DNA from: JACRCT01 sp049841135
GTDB lineage: Bacteria; Myxococcota; Myxococcia; Myxococcales; UBA5297
Assembly (NCBI GenBank): GCA_049841135.1
Contig: JASGHK010000005.1
Coordinates: forward strand, 2,728,001 to 2,792,000
Length of the DNA stretch: 64,000 nt
Direction of reading: 5' to 3'
This document shows, one piece after another, positions 31,261 to 40,048 of this stretch. The notes under the pieces are model-generated. The model was not told where the DNA came from. It made no database searches and saw only the letters and a program-made list of their open reading frames with translations. The translations under genes and the position numbers were made by a program. Positions within the stretch are counted from its first letter, which is position 1; the number at the start of each line of letters is the position of its first letter.

Positions 31261-33278
31261 TCAGGAGTCCGACAGCGAGGAGGCCGGCCGGGGCTGCGCG
31301 GCGGCGGCCGGGTTGAGGAAGCTGCGCGCCTCGCTCGAGTAGTCGCCGGACGGGGTCTCGCGAAGGTACTTCTGGTACTCGGCCTGCGCCTGAGCCGCCT
31401 TGCCCTGGGCCTGGAAGCAGCGAGCGCGGGTGATCCGGGCGCGCTCGGTCTTGGCGGTGGCCGGAGAGTCGCCGGCGATCTCGTCGAGGCCGGCCATGAA
31501 CTTCTGGCAGCTGCCGTTGCGCAGCGAGCGCTCGGCACGCAGGAGGAAGAGTCCTCGGCCTCGTCGGCGGACTCGTTGGCGGTGGCGGCGGGCTGGGCCA
31601 CGGCGGGCGCCGGGAGCAGCGTCGGGGCCGCGACGGGGGCGGGAGCAGGCTGGGCGGCGGGCATCGGCGCGAAATCGGTGGCCGCCTTGCGCGCCTGGAT
31701 CTTGGCGTACTCGGCCTCGAGGACGTCCTTCGGGGTCGGCTGCATCTCGGCGATGAGCATCCCCTCGCGGATGCGCAGGTCGCGCTTGTGGTCCAGGGCT
31801 TCGCGCATCGCGTTCATCTCCGGCGACTCGACTTGGGGAGCAGGAGCCGGCTGGGCGACTTCGGCGGCCAGCGGGACCGCGGGGGCAGGCTGCTCGGCGA
31901 CGACCGCGGCGGCGCTCACCGGCTGGGGCTGGGGAGCCGGCTCGGAGAGGGCGAGCATGATCGGCGTGGGCTCGGGCTCGGGACGGGCGGGGACGGGCGC
32001 AGCGGCGGGAGCCGGCTCGGGGAGTGCGACGGTCGCGGTGACGGCGGCGGCGGGTGCGTTCCCGCGGCGCGGAGCGAGCGCCACCTTGGCCGCAGGCTTG
32101 GTCTGGGGAGGGACGGACATCGGGAAGGCGGCGAACTCGTCCGCATCGACGGGGACCGACGTCTGGGCCTGCGGCAGTGCGGCCGGACGCGCCTCGACCG
32201 GCTGTGCGGGCTGCGGTTGAGCAACGGCGACGACGGGAGCAGCAGCGGCGGCGGGCTGCGCCACGGGCTTGGTCACGCTGGGGCTGGACCACTCGGCGGC
32301 GGCGACCTCGGCCTCGGCGGGGGTGAGCGAGGCGAGCGGGATGTCGGACATGGAGCGCTGCAGCGCGGCGACCATGACGCTGGGGGCGAGGATGACCTTG
32401 TCGAACTCGAGCTGGTCCGCGGCGCTGACGGTGCTCATCTTGGCGACGCTGCTCTTCCAGGTGAACGAGGCCTTGCGGCCGGTGTCGACGAGCATCGGCA
32501 ACAGGCCCGGGCGGTCGACGTGGACGCGGCCCTTGGCCGAGGCGATCTCCACCCCGGTGGCCTTGGAGTGGACCGAGAAGACGCCGGCGACGCCGCGCGC
32601 CTTGAAGCTGCCGGCGGCGATCTCGGTGGCTCGCTCGGCCTGGACGGCGACGCGGCCCCGCTCGATCGACGCGGCGCTGCCGTCGCGGTCGCTGCGCACG
32701 AGCTTGAGCTGGGCGTTCTCGCCCAGCCGCACGCGAGTCCCGTCGGCCAGGCGGACGAGCGCGAAGCCGCCCTTGCCGGTCTTCACGACCTCGCCGGCGG
32801 AGAGGACCGCGCCGGGCTTGAGCGCGTCCTTGCCGCGAGAGCAGCCTTGGCCCTCGAGCAGGGTGGGGGCCTGCGGCTCGGCGGGAGCGATCGCGGCAGC
32901 GGCTGCGGCGACGGCGGGAGCGTCCGGCTTGGGCGAAGGACCGCCGGTGGCGGCCAGCGCGACCGCCGCGGCGCCGAGGACCGCGAAGGGGACGACGAGC
33001 GCGTGCCAGCGCCGGGAGGCGGTGGCCAGGCCGGCGGTGCGGGCGGTGCCGGCGACGACCAGGTCGGCGACGGCTTCGTCGATGCGCGCCCAGTCGAGGA
33101 CCGGGATGGCCTCGGCGGCGCGGTTGGCCAGGGAGCGCACGCTGCGGACCAGCAGCAGGTCCTCGCGGCACTTGGGGCAGTCGCCGAGGTGGTTCTTGAG
33201 CAGGCTGGCGTCGCCGACGTCGAGCTCGTGGGTCGCGAAGCTCCAGAGCTTGGCGGTGTCGTGGATGGTGGCGGTCAT
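31261..33278 (-). CDS. Anti-sigma-like zinc-finger/FecR-domain protein with TPR-like end, frameshifted
   Basis: The start at 33278 overlaps the stop of the ECF sigma gene (ATGA). The N-terminus is a zf-HC2 anti-sigma domain with His30, Cys34 and Cys37 (HLGDCPKC). One membrane helix follows at about 90-112 (ALVVPFAVLGAAAVALAATGG), then a FecR domain (GEVVKTGKGGFALVRLADGTRVRLGENAQLKLV). A Pro/Ala-rich spacer of about 250 residues comes next. Near 31545 the frame shifts (EDSSS continues as LLRAERSLRNGSCQKFMAGLDEI) into a short TPR-like end, AKTERARITRARCFQAQGKAAQAQAEYQKYL, with the stop at 31261. It should hold the sigma factor at the membrane and respond to a periplasmic cue through FecR. Confidence 0.8.
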
Positions 33279-33856
33279 GGCACAACCTCGGTTTCAGCCT
33301 CGTCGGCGAATCGCAGCGCCTCGGTCAGCGAGAGGCGCGCCCGGCGCAGATGGGCGTTGACCGCGCTCGGTGAAAGCTCGGCGGCGGCCTGGACCTCCTG
33401 GGCCGACAGCCCCAGCACCTCGCCGAGCACGAAGACGACGCGGTCCTTGGCCGGCATCTGGGCCAGGGCCTGGTGGAGCAGGTGCGCCGCCTGGACCTTG
33501 GGATCGGAGCTGAGGTCGAGGTCGCGCGCCTGCCGGCGGCGGAAGAGCGGCGGCCGCTGCTGCGCGAGCCGGGTGCAGACGCGGTGGAGGACCGGGCGCA
33601 CCTTGGTGCCGGACGGCAGCCGCTGGAGCTGCTCGAACAGGGCGAGGTAGGCGTCGCCGACCAGGCGCTCCAGGTCGGCGTTGGGGCCCGCCAGGTGGAA
33701 GAGGACGCGGGCCACCTCGTGGCGGGTGAGCCGGTAGATCTCGTCGAAGCTCTCCAGGTCGCGCTGCTTGAGGCGCTCGACGTGGGCGCCGAGGACGACC
33801 TCGAGCTCGGGGAGCGAAGCGCTGGGGGCCGTGGTCGAGTCGGTGGCGGCTGGCAT
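33275..33856 (-). CDS. ECF-family RNA polymerase sigma factor
   Basis: 193 residues. The start ATG at 33856 sits 8 bases behind GGAGG; a GTG six bases upstream is also possible. Region 2 is SFDEIYRLTRHEVARVLFHLAGPNADLERLVGDAYLALFEQL. Region 4 is ALAQMPAKDRVVFVLGEVLGLSAQEVQAAAELSPSAVNAHLRRAR, a clear sigma-70 region 4 helix-turn-helix. The 4-base overlap with the zinc-finger/FecR gene marks that protein as its anti-sigma. Region 2 is divergent around the -10 recognition helix compared with common ECF groups, so the target promoter cannot be guessed. Confidence 0.87.
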   Translation of the reverse strand: MPAATDSTTAPSASLPELEVVLGAHVERLKQRDLESFDEIYRLTRHEVARVLFHLAGPNADLERLVGDAYLALFEQLQRLPSGTKVRPVLHRVCTRLAQQRPPLFRRRQARDLDLSSDPKVQAAHLLHQALAQMPAKDRVVFVLGEVLGLSAQEVQAAAELSPSAVNAHLRRARLSLTEALRFADEAETEVVP

Positions 33857-34099
33857 CCTCACGTCCTCCGTTTCATCAACGTCCCCGTCCGCAGATGCCT
33901 GGTTGGTTGCCGGCGGACGCCGAAGCGATCACGGGGCGCCTTGGGGTCTCAATGGCGCGGAATCCTTCGAGAAAACCTGCCGCGCCCCGGACCGGGAGAC
34001 GGGGCCCGAGCAGTCGACCCACGACGAGGCCGGGAGGTGCAAGTCCGCCTGGCCGCTCGGTTTCCGGCTGCCGGGCGCCTTGCGTAGCTTTGGCTCGCC

Positions 34100-34648
34100 A
34101 TGATGGACGAGGTCATCCAACGCCGTTTCGGTCGCAAGCAGGCCTTGCTGCGGCTCGCTCGCGCGAGGCTCGGCTTGCTCGCTGGGCGCTATGACGCACT
34201 GCAGGACCTCCGCTTCGACCGCATCGATCGCCTGGTCTTCGTCTGCCTCGGGAACATCTGCCGCAGCCCGTTCGCGGAGGCCGTCGCACGGTCGCTGGGG
34301 GCGGACGCCACGTCCTACGGGTTGCGAGCGACCGATGGCAGGCACGCCAACCCGCTCGCAGTCCAAGCGGCACGGACACGAAGCATCGAGCTCGGCGCCC
34401 ATCGGTCTCGCCGCCAGGTCGAGCTCCGCAGGAACGATTCCGTCATCGCCGTCGAGCCCGCCCATCTCTCCCAGGTCAGAGCGCACGCCAGCACTGCCGG
34501 CGCCCAGGCGAGCCTGTTGGGGCTCTGGGCCTTCCCGGCCCAGCCTCACATCGAGGACCCGTTCGGCCTCTCGCCCGAGTACTTCGACACGTGCTTCGCC
34601 GTGATCGACGACGCCGTGCGCCGGCTGGTGAAGCGAGTGGGCCGATGA
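34100..34648 (+). CDS. Low-molecular-weight protein tyrosine phosphatase-like protein
   Basis: 182 residues. The P-loop VCLGNICRSPFAEAV carries the catalytic Cys49 and Arg55 of the Cx5R(S/T) motif. The general-acid region near the end reads IEDPFGLSPEYFDTCFAVID, with the expected Asp-Pro. About 45 extra N-terminal residues precede the domain. In Gram-negative bacteria such phosphatases (Wzb type) counter tyrosine kinases controlling capsule or exopolysaccharide export. The next two genes (ATP-grasp and polysaccharide deacetylase) support a surface-polysaccharide role. The stop overlaps the next start by ATGA. Confidence 0.85.
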   Translation: MMDEVIQRRFGRKQALLRLARARLGLLAGRYDALQDLRFDRIDRLVFVCLGNICRSPFAEAVARSLGADATSYGLRATDGRHANPLAVQAARTRSIELGAHRSRRQVELRRNDSVIAVEPAHLSQVRAHASTAGAQASLLGLWAFPAQPHIEDPFGLSPEYFDTCFAVIDDAVRRLVKRVGR

Positions 34649-36009
34649 GCTGGCGGCGCCGCTTTCCGGTGCTGGTCGTGCAGGCCGAGACCCTCGGAGC
34701 GATTGGCGTCATCCGCTCGCTCGGGCGCGCGGGGTACCCGGTGCACGCCTGCGCCGACGAGAGCGCCGCGCTGGGCCTCGCTTCGCGCTTCGCCGGCGCA
34801 CGCGTCGTCTGCCCGCCCTATGGCGACGCGGGCTTTCTCCCCTGGCTGCGCGGCTACCTCGCCGAGCACCGCATCCGCGCCATCGTCCCCTCCGAGAGCT
34901 TCCTGCTCGCCGTCCGTCCCGTCTTCGCCGAGCTCGCGCACCTGCTGCCGTGCCCCCGTCGCGAGCGGGTCGCCTATGCCGGGATGAGCAAGCTCGACCT
35001 GTTCAAGACCCTGGTCGCGCAGGGCGCGCCCCACCTGCCGCCGACGCTCATCGTCGATCCCATCGAGCGCCTCCCGTCTCCGCTCCTCCTGCAGGCGCTG
35101 GGACCGCCGCTCTACGTCAAGGCAGACGCCCTCTACGCGAGGAAAGGCGCGCCGAGCGTGGTGGTGAGAGCCGCGTCGGCGTGGGAGGCCCGCGCTTGTC
35201 TCGAACGGCTCGCGGTGACGCATCGCAGCGCGCTCGTCCAAGGGCACGTGCCCGGCCGAGGCGTCGGGGCGTTCGTGCTCGTCTCGCGGACCGGGGAGAT
35301 CCTCGCCGAGTTCATGCACCGGCGGCTCCACGAGGTGCCGCACACCGGCGGCGCCTCGTCGTACCGCGAGAGCTGGCTGCATTTGGGAATCCTGGACGAC
35401 GCGCTCGAGAAGGTGCGCGCCGCCGGCTGGCAGGGCGTGGCGATGATGGAGTACCGCCTGGACGAGGCCACCGGCGACTTCCGGTTCCTGGAGATGAACG
35501 GCCGCTTCTGGGGCTCGCTCCACCTGGCGCTCGCCTCTGGCGTCGACTTCCCGCGGCTGCTCGTCGACGACTTCCTGGGCGCGCCGGTCGAGCCGGTGCG
35601 TCGCTGGGCCTTGGGGGTGAGGAGCCGCCACACGTTCCCGGCCGAGGTCGAGCACGTCTGGACCAAGCTCAAGGACCGAGCGCTGGGGCCGCTCGCGCGC
35701 GCCTGGCCCCTCGCCGAGTTCGCGCTGCTGGGGGCGGATCCGCGCGTGGGCTCGGACCTGTCCTTCCCCGGAGACCGCGGCCTGTACTGGCGGCAGCTCG
35801 CGGCGTGGTCCGTCGCGACGGCGCGCCAGATCGCCGGCAAGCTGAAGCGGGCGCGTCCGGTGCGGGGGAGGACGGATGGTCGAGCGCAGGACGCTGAAGC
35901 GCTGGTTCCTGAAGGCCAGCAAGCAGGCCGGCCTGTTCGCGCTGGCGCGTCGGTTGATGCGTGGCCGCCTGCGGATCCTCTGCTACCACGGGACGGCGAC
36001 GCGGGATGA
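34645..36009 (+). CDS. ATP-grasp protein of the surface-polysaccharide cluster
   Basis: 454 residues from MSWRRRFPVLVVQ, whose ATG overlaps the phosphatase stop. N-terminal ALGAIGVIRSLGR-like Rossmann part, then the ATP-grasp core: LYVKADALYARKGAPSVVV, ALVQGHVPGRGVGAFVLVS and FRFLEMNGRFWGSLHLALASGVDFPRLLVD. The EMNGR motif supplies Mg ligands. Proteins of this kind in exopolysaccharide clusters are predicted carboxylate-amine ligases. The C-terminus after about residue 410 (GRTDGRAQDAEAL onward) overlaps the deacetylase gene by 134 bases and reads like out-of-frame sequence. A one-base error near 35870 would instead give a stop at 35897, which is the more likely true end. Confidence 0.82.
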   Translation: MSWRRRFPVLVVQAETLGAIGVIRSLGRAGYPVHACADESAALGLASRFAGARVVCPPYGDAGFLPWLRGYLAEHRIRAIVPSESFLLAVRPVFAELAHLLPCPRRERVAYAGMSKLDLFKTLVAQGAPHLPPTLIVDPIERLPSPLLLQALGPPLYVKADALYARKGAPSVVVRAASAWEARACLERLAVTHRSALVQGHVPGRGVGAFVLVSRTGEILAEFMHRRLHEVPHTGGASSYRESWLHLGILDDALEKVRAAGWQGVAMMEYRLDEATGDFRFLEMNGRFWGSLHLALASGVDFPRLLVDDFLGAPVEPVRRWALGVRSRHTFPAEVEHVWTKLKDRALGPLARAWPLAEFALLGADPRVGSDLSFPGDRGLYWRQLAAWSVATARQIAGKLKRARPVRGRTDGRAQDAEALVPEGQQAGRPVRAGASVDAWPPADPLLPRDGDAG

Positions 36010-37020
36010 GGCCGCCTTCCGGCCCGAGCTCTCATCCACCCGGAGGTCTTCGAGGCCCGGCTGCGGATGCTCGAGGAGCAGGGCTACCGCGTGCTGCCGC
36101 TGGAGGTGGGGCTGGAGCGGCTCGCGGAGGGCAGCCTGCCGGCGGACTCGGTCGCTCTGACCATCGACGACGGCTTCTTCGGGACCGGCCGGCACGCCCC
36201 CGGGGCGCTGCGGCGCTTCGCGATGCCGGCGACGCTGTACGTGACGAGCTACTACGCCCTCGCGCGCCGCCCGGTGTTCAGGCTCGTGTGCCAATACGTC
36301 TGGTGGGCGACCACGCACCGCAGCCTCCAGCTGGACGAGCTCGGAAGCGATGCGCTCCTGGGCCGGGTGGAGATGGCTGAGGACCGCGAGAAGGATCCGG
36401 CGCTGTGGCAGATCATCGACCACGGGGAGAAGAACCTCGACGAGCGCGGACGCGCGGGGCTCGCGCGCCGGTTGGGCGAGGCGCTGGGCGTGGACGTCGA
36501 AGCGCTGGAAAGGAGCCGGGCGCTGGGCCTGATGACGCCGGAGGAGATTGCGCAGGCTGCGCGCGACGGGCTCGACATCCAGCTCCACACCCACCGGCAC
36601 CGCTTCCCGGACGATGCCGCGCTGGCGCGGCGCGAGGTGCAAGACAACCGCGAGGCGCTGGAGCCGCTGGTCGGCAGGCGGCTGCGGCACTTGTGCTACC
36701 CGAGCGGCGAGTACTCGCGCCGGCACTTCGGCTGGATGGAAGAGGAGGGCATCGAGAGCGCCACGACCTGCGAGGTCGGCTTCGCGCGGCGCGGCTCACA
36801 TCGCCTGGCGCTGCCGCGCATCTTCGACGGTTCGCACCGGACGCCGCTGGAGTTCGAGGCGGAGGTCAGCGGGTTCCTGGAGGTGCTGCGGGAGGCGAGG
36901 GCGGTGCTCGCGCAGGTCCGGACTCGTCTCGAGAAGGCGGCGCCGCGCCCGAGCTCCACGCCAGCCAGGCGCTCGACCGATGGCGAAAGGCGGGCCGCGT
37001 TCGCTCTCGCGGTATCGTAG
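35876..37020 (+). CDS. Polysaccharide deacetylase (NodB-fold), frameshifted
   Basis: The gene starts at 35876 (MVERRTLKRWFLKASKQAG) and reads RLRILCYHGTATRDEAAFRPEL, the N-terminal NodB signature (YHG). Near 36028 it must shift one base into the frame LIHPEVFEARLRMLEEQGYRVLPL, which continues to 37020. The catalytic metal motif is VALTIDDGFFG (two adjacent Asp, as in TFDDG). The second motif is IQLHTHRHRFPDD (HxxxH), and LCYPSGEYSRRHFGWMEEEG is the third. These enzymes remove N-acetyl groups from surface glycans. It is the third gene of the phosphatase/ATP-grasp cluster. Confidence 0.83.
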
Positions 37021-37083
37021 CGGCCGAACCTGTCCAGCCAGCCCTCGCGCGCTCTTCAACACCGCCCTGAAGAAAGGCTCGCC

Positions 37084-37689
37084 ATGCCGACGTTGGGGCT
37101 CGTGGGAGTCGTCCTGTTGGTTCTCCTCGCTGGCGCCTTGGCGATTCGGGCCTTCGCGTCACGGTCGGCGGCGAGCCCACCGAAGGAGCCGGAATCGCCC
37201 GCCATGCCCAGGCTCTCGACGAAGGAGTTGCAGGAGCGCCTCGCTCAGCTCGCCCGCACCGCGCCGCCCGAGGCGCCGGAGCCCGCGGCCATGTGCTACG
37301 AGCAGGCCGCCCCACCGACCACCGCGGACTACGTCTGCCCCGTCGACGGCTCGCGCACCCAGTACACGCGGGGCCAGGTGGCGCTGATCCGCGACCTCCT
37401 TTCGATGCGCCAGGCGGCGAAGAGCCTGCCGGGCCTCGACGCCACGCTCGACGAGCGCGACCTGTGTCGCGAGTGCTCGCCCGAGGGCCAGGGCTCGGTC
37501 GCGCTGATCGTCAAGTACCCGGACGGCAAGGTGGTGCGGACCGACGGCGTGAGCGGTGTCGACCTGCAGCTCCTGGAGGAGTTCCTCTCCGGCAAGCTCA
37601 CCCACGCGGACGACTTCGGCGGGGAGTCGCCGCTCAAGGGCTCTCTGCCACGCCTCCAGGCCTTGCTGGGGCTCGACTCGCCGAGCTGA
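37084..37689 (+). CDS. Membrane-anchored protein of unknown function with Cys pairs
   Basis: 201 residues. A single N-terminal membrane helix (LGLVGVVLLVLLAGALAIRAF) is followed by a soluble domain with four Cys (AAMCYEQA, DYVCPVDG, RDLCRECSPEG). The last pair and VCPVDG resemble a zinc-ribbon-like arrangement, CxxD...CxxC. The remainder is an alpha/beta piece (VALIVKYPDGKVVRTDGVSGVDLQLLEEFL). I do not recognise the family. It stands alone, 63 bases after the deacetylase gene, same direction. Confidence 0.65.
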   Translation: MPTLGLVGVVLLVLLAGALAIRAFASRSAASPPKEPESPAMPRLSTKELQERLAQLARTAPPEAPEPAAMCYEQAAPPTTADYVCPVDGSRTQYTRGQVALIRDLLSMRQAAKSLPGLDATLDERDLCRECSPEGQGSVALIVKYPDGKVVRTDGVSGVDLQLLEEFLSGKLTHADDFGGESPLKGSLPRLQALLGLDSPS

Positions 37690-37805
37690 AAAGGAGCGCA
37701 CCCTTGGCTTCGCTGGCGGGCTAGGCCGGAGCGCCGGGACGAGCAGGCGAGAATCCGCAGGTGGGCTCGTTATGGTTCGCTCAGACTTCTTTGGAGGCCG
37801 CCGAG

Positions 37806-38246
37806 ATGCCCGAAAAGCCCAATAGGACTGGTAGGACGAGTAGGACCAATAGGACCGATAGGACGAAGAGGACCGATAGGACCCGAACCGCCGGCAGGTC
37901 CGGCCAGAAGACGATCGACGAGTTCCTGGCCGCGGTCGCCGACGACGAGAAGCGCGCGGCGCTCGAGAAGCTGCGTAAGACCATCCGCAAGATCGCGCCG
38001 AAAGCTGAGGAGTGCATCAGCTATGGCATCGCCGCGTTCCGCCTCGAGGGCCGCGTCATCGCCGGCTTCTCCGCGGGCGCCCGCTTCTGCTCGTACTTCC
38101 CATTCAGCGGCTCCACCCTCGGGACCTTGGCCAAGGAGCTCGCGCAGTACGACCGGACGAAGTCCGCGCTCCACTTCCAACCCGACGAGCCGCTCCCCGT
38201 CCCGCTGGTGCGCAAGCTCATCAAGGCGCGCCTCGCAGAGGGCTGA
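37806..38246 (+). CDS. DUF1801-family protein with repeat-expanded N-terminus
   Basis: 146 residues. From about residue 33 the sequence is a standard YdhG/DUF1801 domain: TIDEFLAAVADDEKRAALEKLRKTIRKIAPKAEECISYGIAAFRLEGRVIAGFSAG, then FSGSTLGTLAKELAQYDRTKSALHF and PLPVPLVRKLIKARLAE. The first 32 residues are a run of Arg-Thr repeats translated from a 9-base tandem repeat, and they are not part of the family. Natural family members start near the TIDEFL segment. Function of DUF1801 is unproven. Confidence 0.85.
   Translation: MPEKPNRTGRTSRTNRTDRTKRTDRTRTAGRSGQKTIDEFLAAVADDEKRAALEKLRKTIRKIAPKAEECISYGIAAFRLEGRVIAGFSAGARFCSYFPFSGSTLGTLAKELAQYDRTKSALHFQPDEPLPVPLVRKLIKARLAEG
37826..37885 (+). repeat. 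9-base tandem repeat in the DUF1801 coding region
   Basis: About six imperfect copies of a 9-mer with the core TAGGAC (GTAGGACGA, GTAGGACCA, ATAGGACCG, ATAGGACGA, AGAGGACCG, ATAGGACCC). The unit is a multiple of three, so the reading frame stays open (RTxRTxRT). Confidence 0.8.
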
Positions 38247-38499
38247 GCGAGGTCAGAGCCGGCCGCTCTGTGGTACTGAGCTACGGTCTATTCGCAGTCC
38301 TCGCCACCGGCGCCTGCAGGGGGCCGCTGGCGCGGGCGCTGCGTGCTGAGCCGCAAGCGTGAGCGCGCGGGCCTCCTCCTGCCCTGGGCAGTGATGAGGT
38401 CCGAATCGAGCAAAGGCCTCTTCGCGCTCAATCGGACGCCCATGTTGATGAACGCTGACATACCTTCAGCAACCCAGCGCCTGCAGCGACGGAGTCGCG

Positions 38500-38991
38500 T
38501 CACGGACCAGCGCGGCTCGACTGCTCGCACTCGAGCGGGCACGAATTCACCCACGCCCACAGCCGCGTCTCCTGGTGGTCCGGGTCGTAGTCCCCGTGGA
38601 CGCACTGCTGGAGCCAGTGGGCAAGCTCGTGGACATAGGCGGAACGGAAGGGGCACTGCGCCTTGGCGACGAGCAGCACCTCGTCCCACTGCTCGCCCGC
38701 GCACTTCCGTCGGCCGTCGTAGCAGGTGAAGTCCGCATCGAGGACGCGGACCGAGGCCTGCGCCAGGCACCGCCGCGACTCGGCATCGCCGTACCCGAGC
38801 CGGGCGACCCCTTCGAGGAGGTAGCGCTCCATCCGCTCCGCTTGATTCGGCGAGAGCGCGCCGGCGTCCGTCTCGAGGAAGACCTGCACGCCGTTGGCGG
38901 TCACGAAGTCCGGCGCGCGGCCGCAAGCCGACGCCATGAGCGCCGCTACAGCCGCGAAGCTCCAGAGCCCCACTGCTCGTCCACTGCGCAT
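38500..38991 (-). CDS. Lipoprotein with HELAH zinc-binding motif
   Basis: 163 residues from MRSGRAVGL, which lies 4-5 bases behind GGAGG. The signal peptide ends AALMASAC (lipobox). The mature part contains VHELAHWLQQCVHGDYDPDHQET, an HExxH zinc motif with a possible third ligand nearby, plus seven further Cys that could form disulfides (CLAQAS, FTCYDGRRKCAG, AQCPF, SCPLEC). It is small for a peptidase and may be an inactive or minimal metallopeptidase. Its start overlaps the end of another small lipoprotein gene in the same direction. Confidence 0.68.
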   Translation of the reverse strand: MRSGRAVGLWSFAAVAALMASACGRAPDFVTANGVQVFLETDAGALSPNQAERMERYLLEGVARLGYGDAESRRCLAQASVRVLDADFTCYDGRRKCAGEQWDEVLLVAKAQCPFRSAYVHELAHWLQQCVHGDYDPDHQETRLWAWVNSCPLECEQSSRAGP

Positions 38992-39221
38992 CCCGCCTCC
39001 AACCCGAGCGAGAGGCAATAGGCCTGGGACTCTTCGAGGCAGGCGTGGCGCGCGGCCTCACCTCGGTACGGGTGTGAAGCGAAGTCCAGGCAGGTACCCA
39101 GCCGGGCTCCTGCCTCGCGCCGCACCGAAGCGGCGCGGTAGGGGGTTGAGCAACCCCCTACCGCCAAGGCCGTCACGAGGATCCACGCCCTGCTCCACCC
39201 GCCGCCCCACCTCGTCCCCAT
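38946..39221 (-). CDS. Small Cys-containing lipoprotein
   Basis: 91 residues with signal peptide and lipobox (LVTALAVGGC). The mature part has five further Cys (GTCLDF, HACLEESQAYCLSLGLEAGCA), in a helical Sel1- or TPR-like spacing too short to call. The codons around the lipobox coincide with a perfect 14-bp palindrome at 39135-39164, so the signal sequence may have been reshaped by a repeat. Its end overlaps the HELAH lipoprotein start by 46 bases. Real coding is plausible but not certain. Confidence 0.5.
   Translation of the reverse strand: MGTRWGGGWSRAWILVTALAVGGCSTPYRAASVRREAGARLGTCLDFASHPYRGEAARHACLEESQAYCLSLGLEAGCAVDEQWGSGASRL
39135..39164. repeat. Perfect 14-bp palindrome at a lipobox
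   Basis: GCGGTAGGGGGTTG (39135-39148), AG, then CAACCCCCTACCGC (39151-39164). It sits at the signal-peptide/lipobox codons of the small lipoprotein. No T-run follows. Confidence 0.8.
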
Positions 39222-39409
39222 CCACCACCGCCCATCCGCCCCCGACAGCCTGCCCTACGAGCAATCAAGCGGCGTGCCGCGCGAGCGGGGGCATCCGTCG
39301 AGGGGGGCGTGGAGCGAACCTGGCGAGGGGAGGACGAGGAGCGACGCGCTTTGTCGGTAAGAGCGGACCTGTCTTGAGCAAGCTGCTCGGCGAGCCCGCG
39401 GGTCCTGAC

Positions 39410-39943
39410 TCAACCCGCGCAGAACTTCTTCCAGAGCCGTGGATAGAGCTTCCTGCACTTGGCCTCGTCCATGTCGCCGTCAGAGCCGGACCAACTGCGG
39501 AGGTTGCCCTTGAGCTTCTTGGCAGGGCGCTTGGGCAGGTGGTCGTAGAAGTCGTCCTTGCCGGTCGTCTGCTCGTACGCCCGGGACGCGGCGTAGAGGA
39601 TTTCCTCAAACGACTCGGCGTCGCCCTCGCCGGCGACGCGAGCCAGTGAGTCCGGATTGTCGAGGGCCGCCCGGAAGACCTTCTCGCCGCGCGAGATGAG
39701 CCAGCCGACGAAGTCGGCGAAGCCATCGTCGGAGCAGCCTCCGTTGATGAGGAAGGCGGCACCCCACAGGTCGGCGCGGTAGGCCTCGGCGGCTCGACGC
39801 TCGAAGTGGTCCTCGAAGCTGACGAGTTCCTCGAGAGGCAGCTTCGAAAGCCGCTCCACGAGCGCCTCTCCTTGGGCGTCCAGGTCCTCTGCGTTTCCGC
39901 GCCGGCTCGCGTCGACCAACTTCCAGAAGGCGGTCTCGTTCAT
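39410..39943 (-). CDS. DUF4240-family protein
   Basis: 177 residues from MNETAFWKLVDASRRG, behind a GGAGA site. The longer frame upstream has no family match. Family hallmarks are the N-terminal FWKLVD, PLEELVSFEDHFERRAAEAYRADLWGAAFLINGGCSDDGFADFVGWLISRG (the LWGAA...GG.SDDGF core) and a FEEILYAASRAYEQTTG helix. These are soluble proteins found scattered in actinobacteria and myxobacteria with no assigned activity. It is a monocistronic gene divergent from the Ser/Thr kinase gene. Confidence 0.8.
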   Translation of the reverse strand: MNETAFWKLVDASRRGNAEDLDAQGEALVERLSKLPLEELVSFEDHFERRAAEAYRADLWGAAFLINGGCSDDGFADFVGWLISRGEKVFRAALDNPDSLARVAGEGDAESFEEILYAASRAYEQTTGKDDFYDHLPKRPAKKLKGNLRSWSGSDGDMDEAKCRKLYPRLWKKFCAG

Positions 39944-40048
39944 AGGGTCTCCGATCGGCCGGCAGGGTAGACGGTCCCGCGGCGCAACGGCCATGCGGTT
40001 CGGGCACCGAAAGTTGCTCCGGCTTCACCCGGAGCGAGAATCGGAGGC

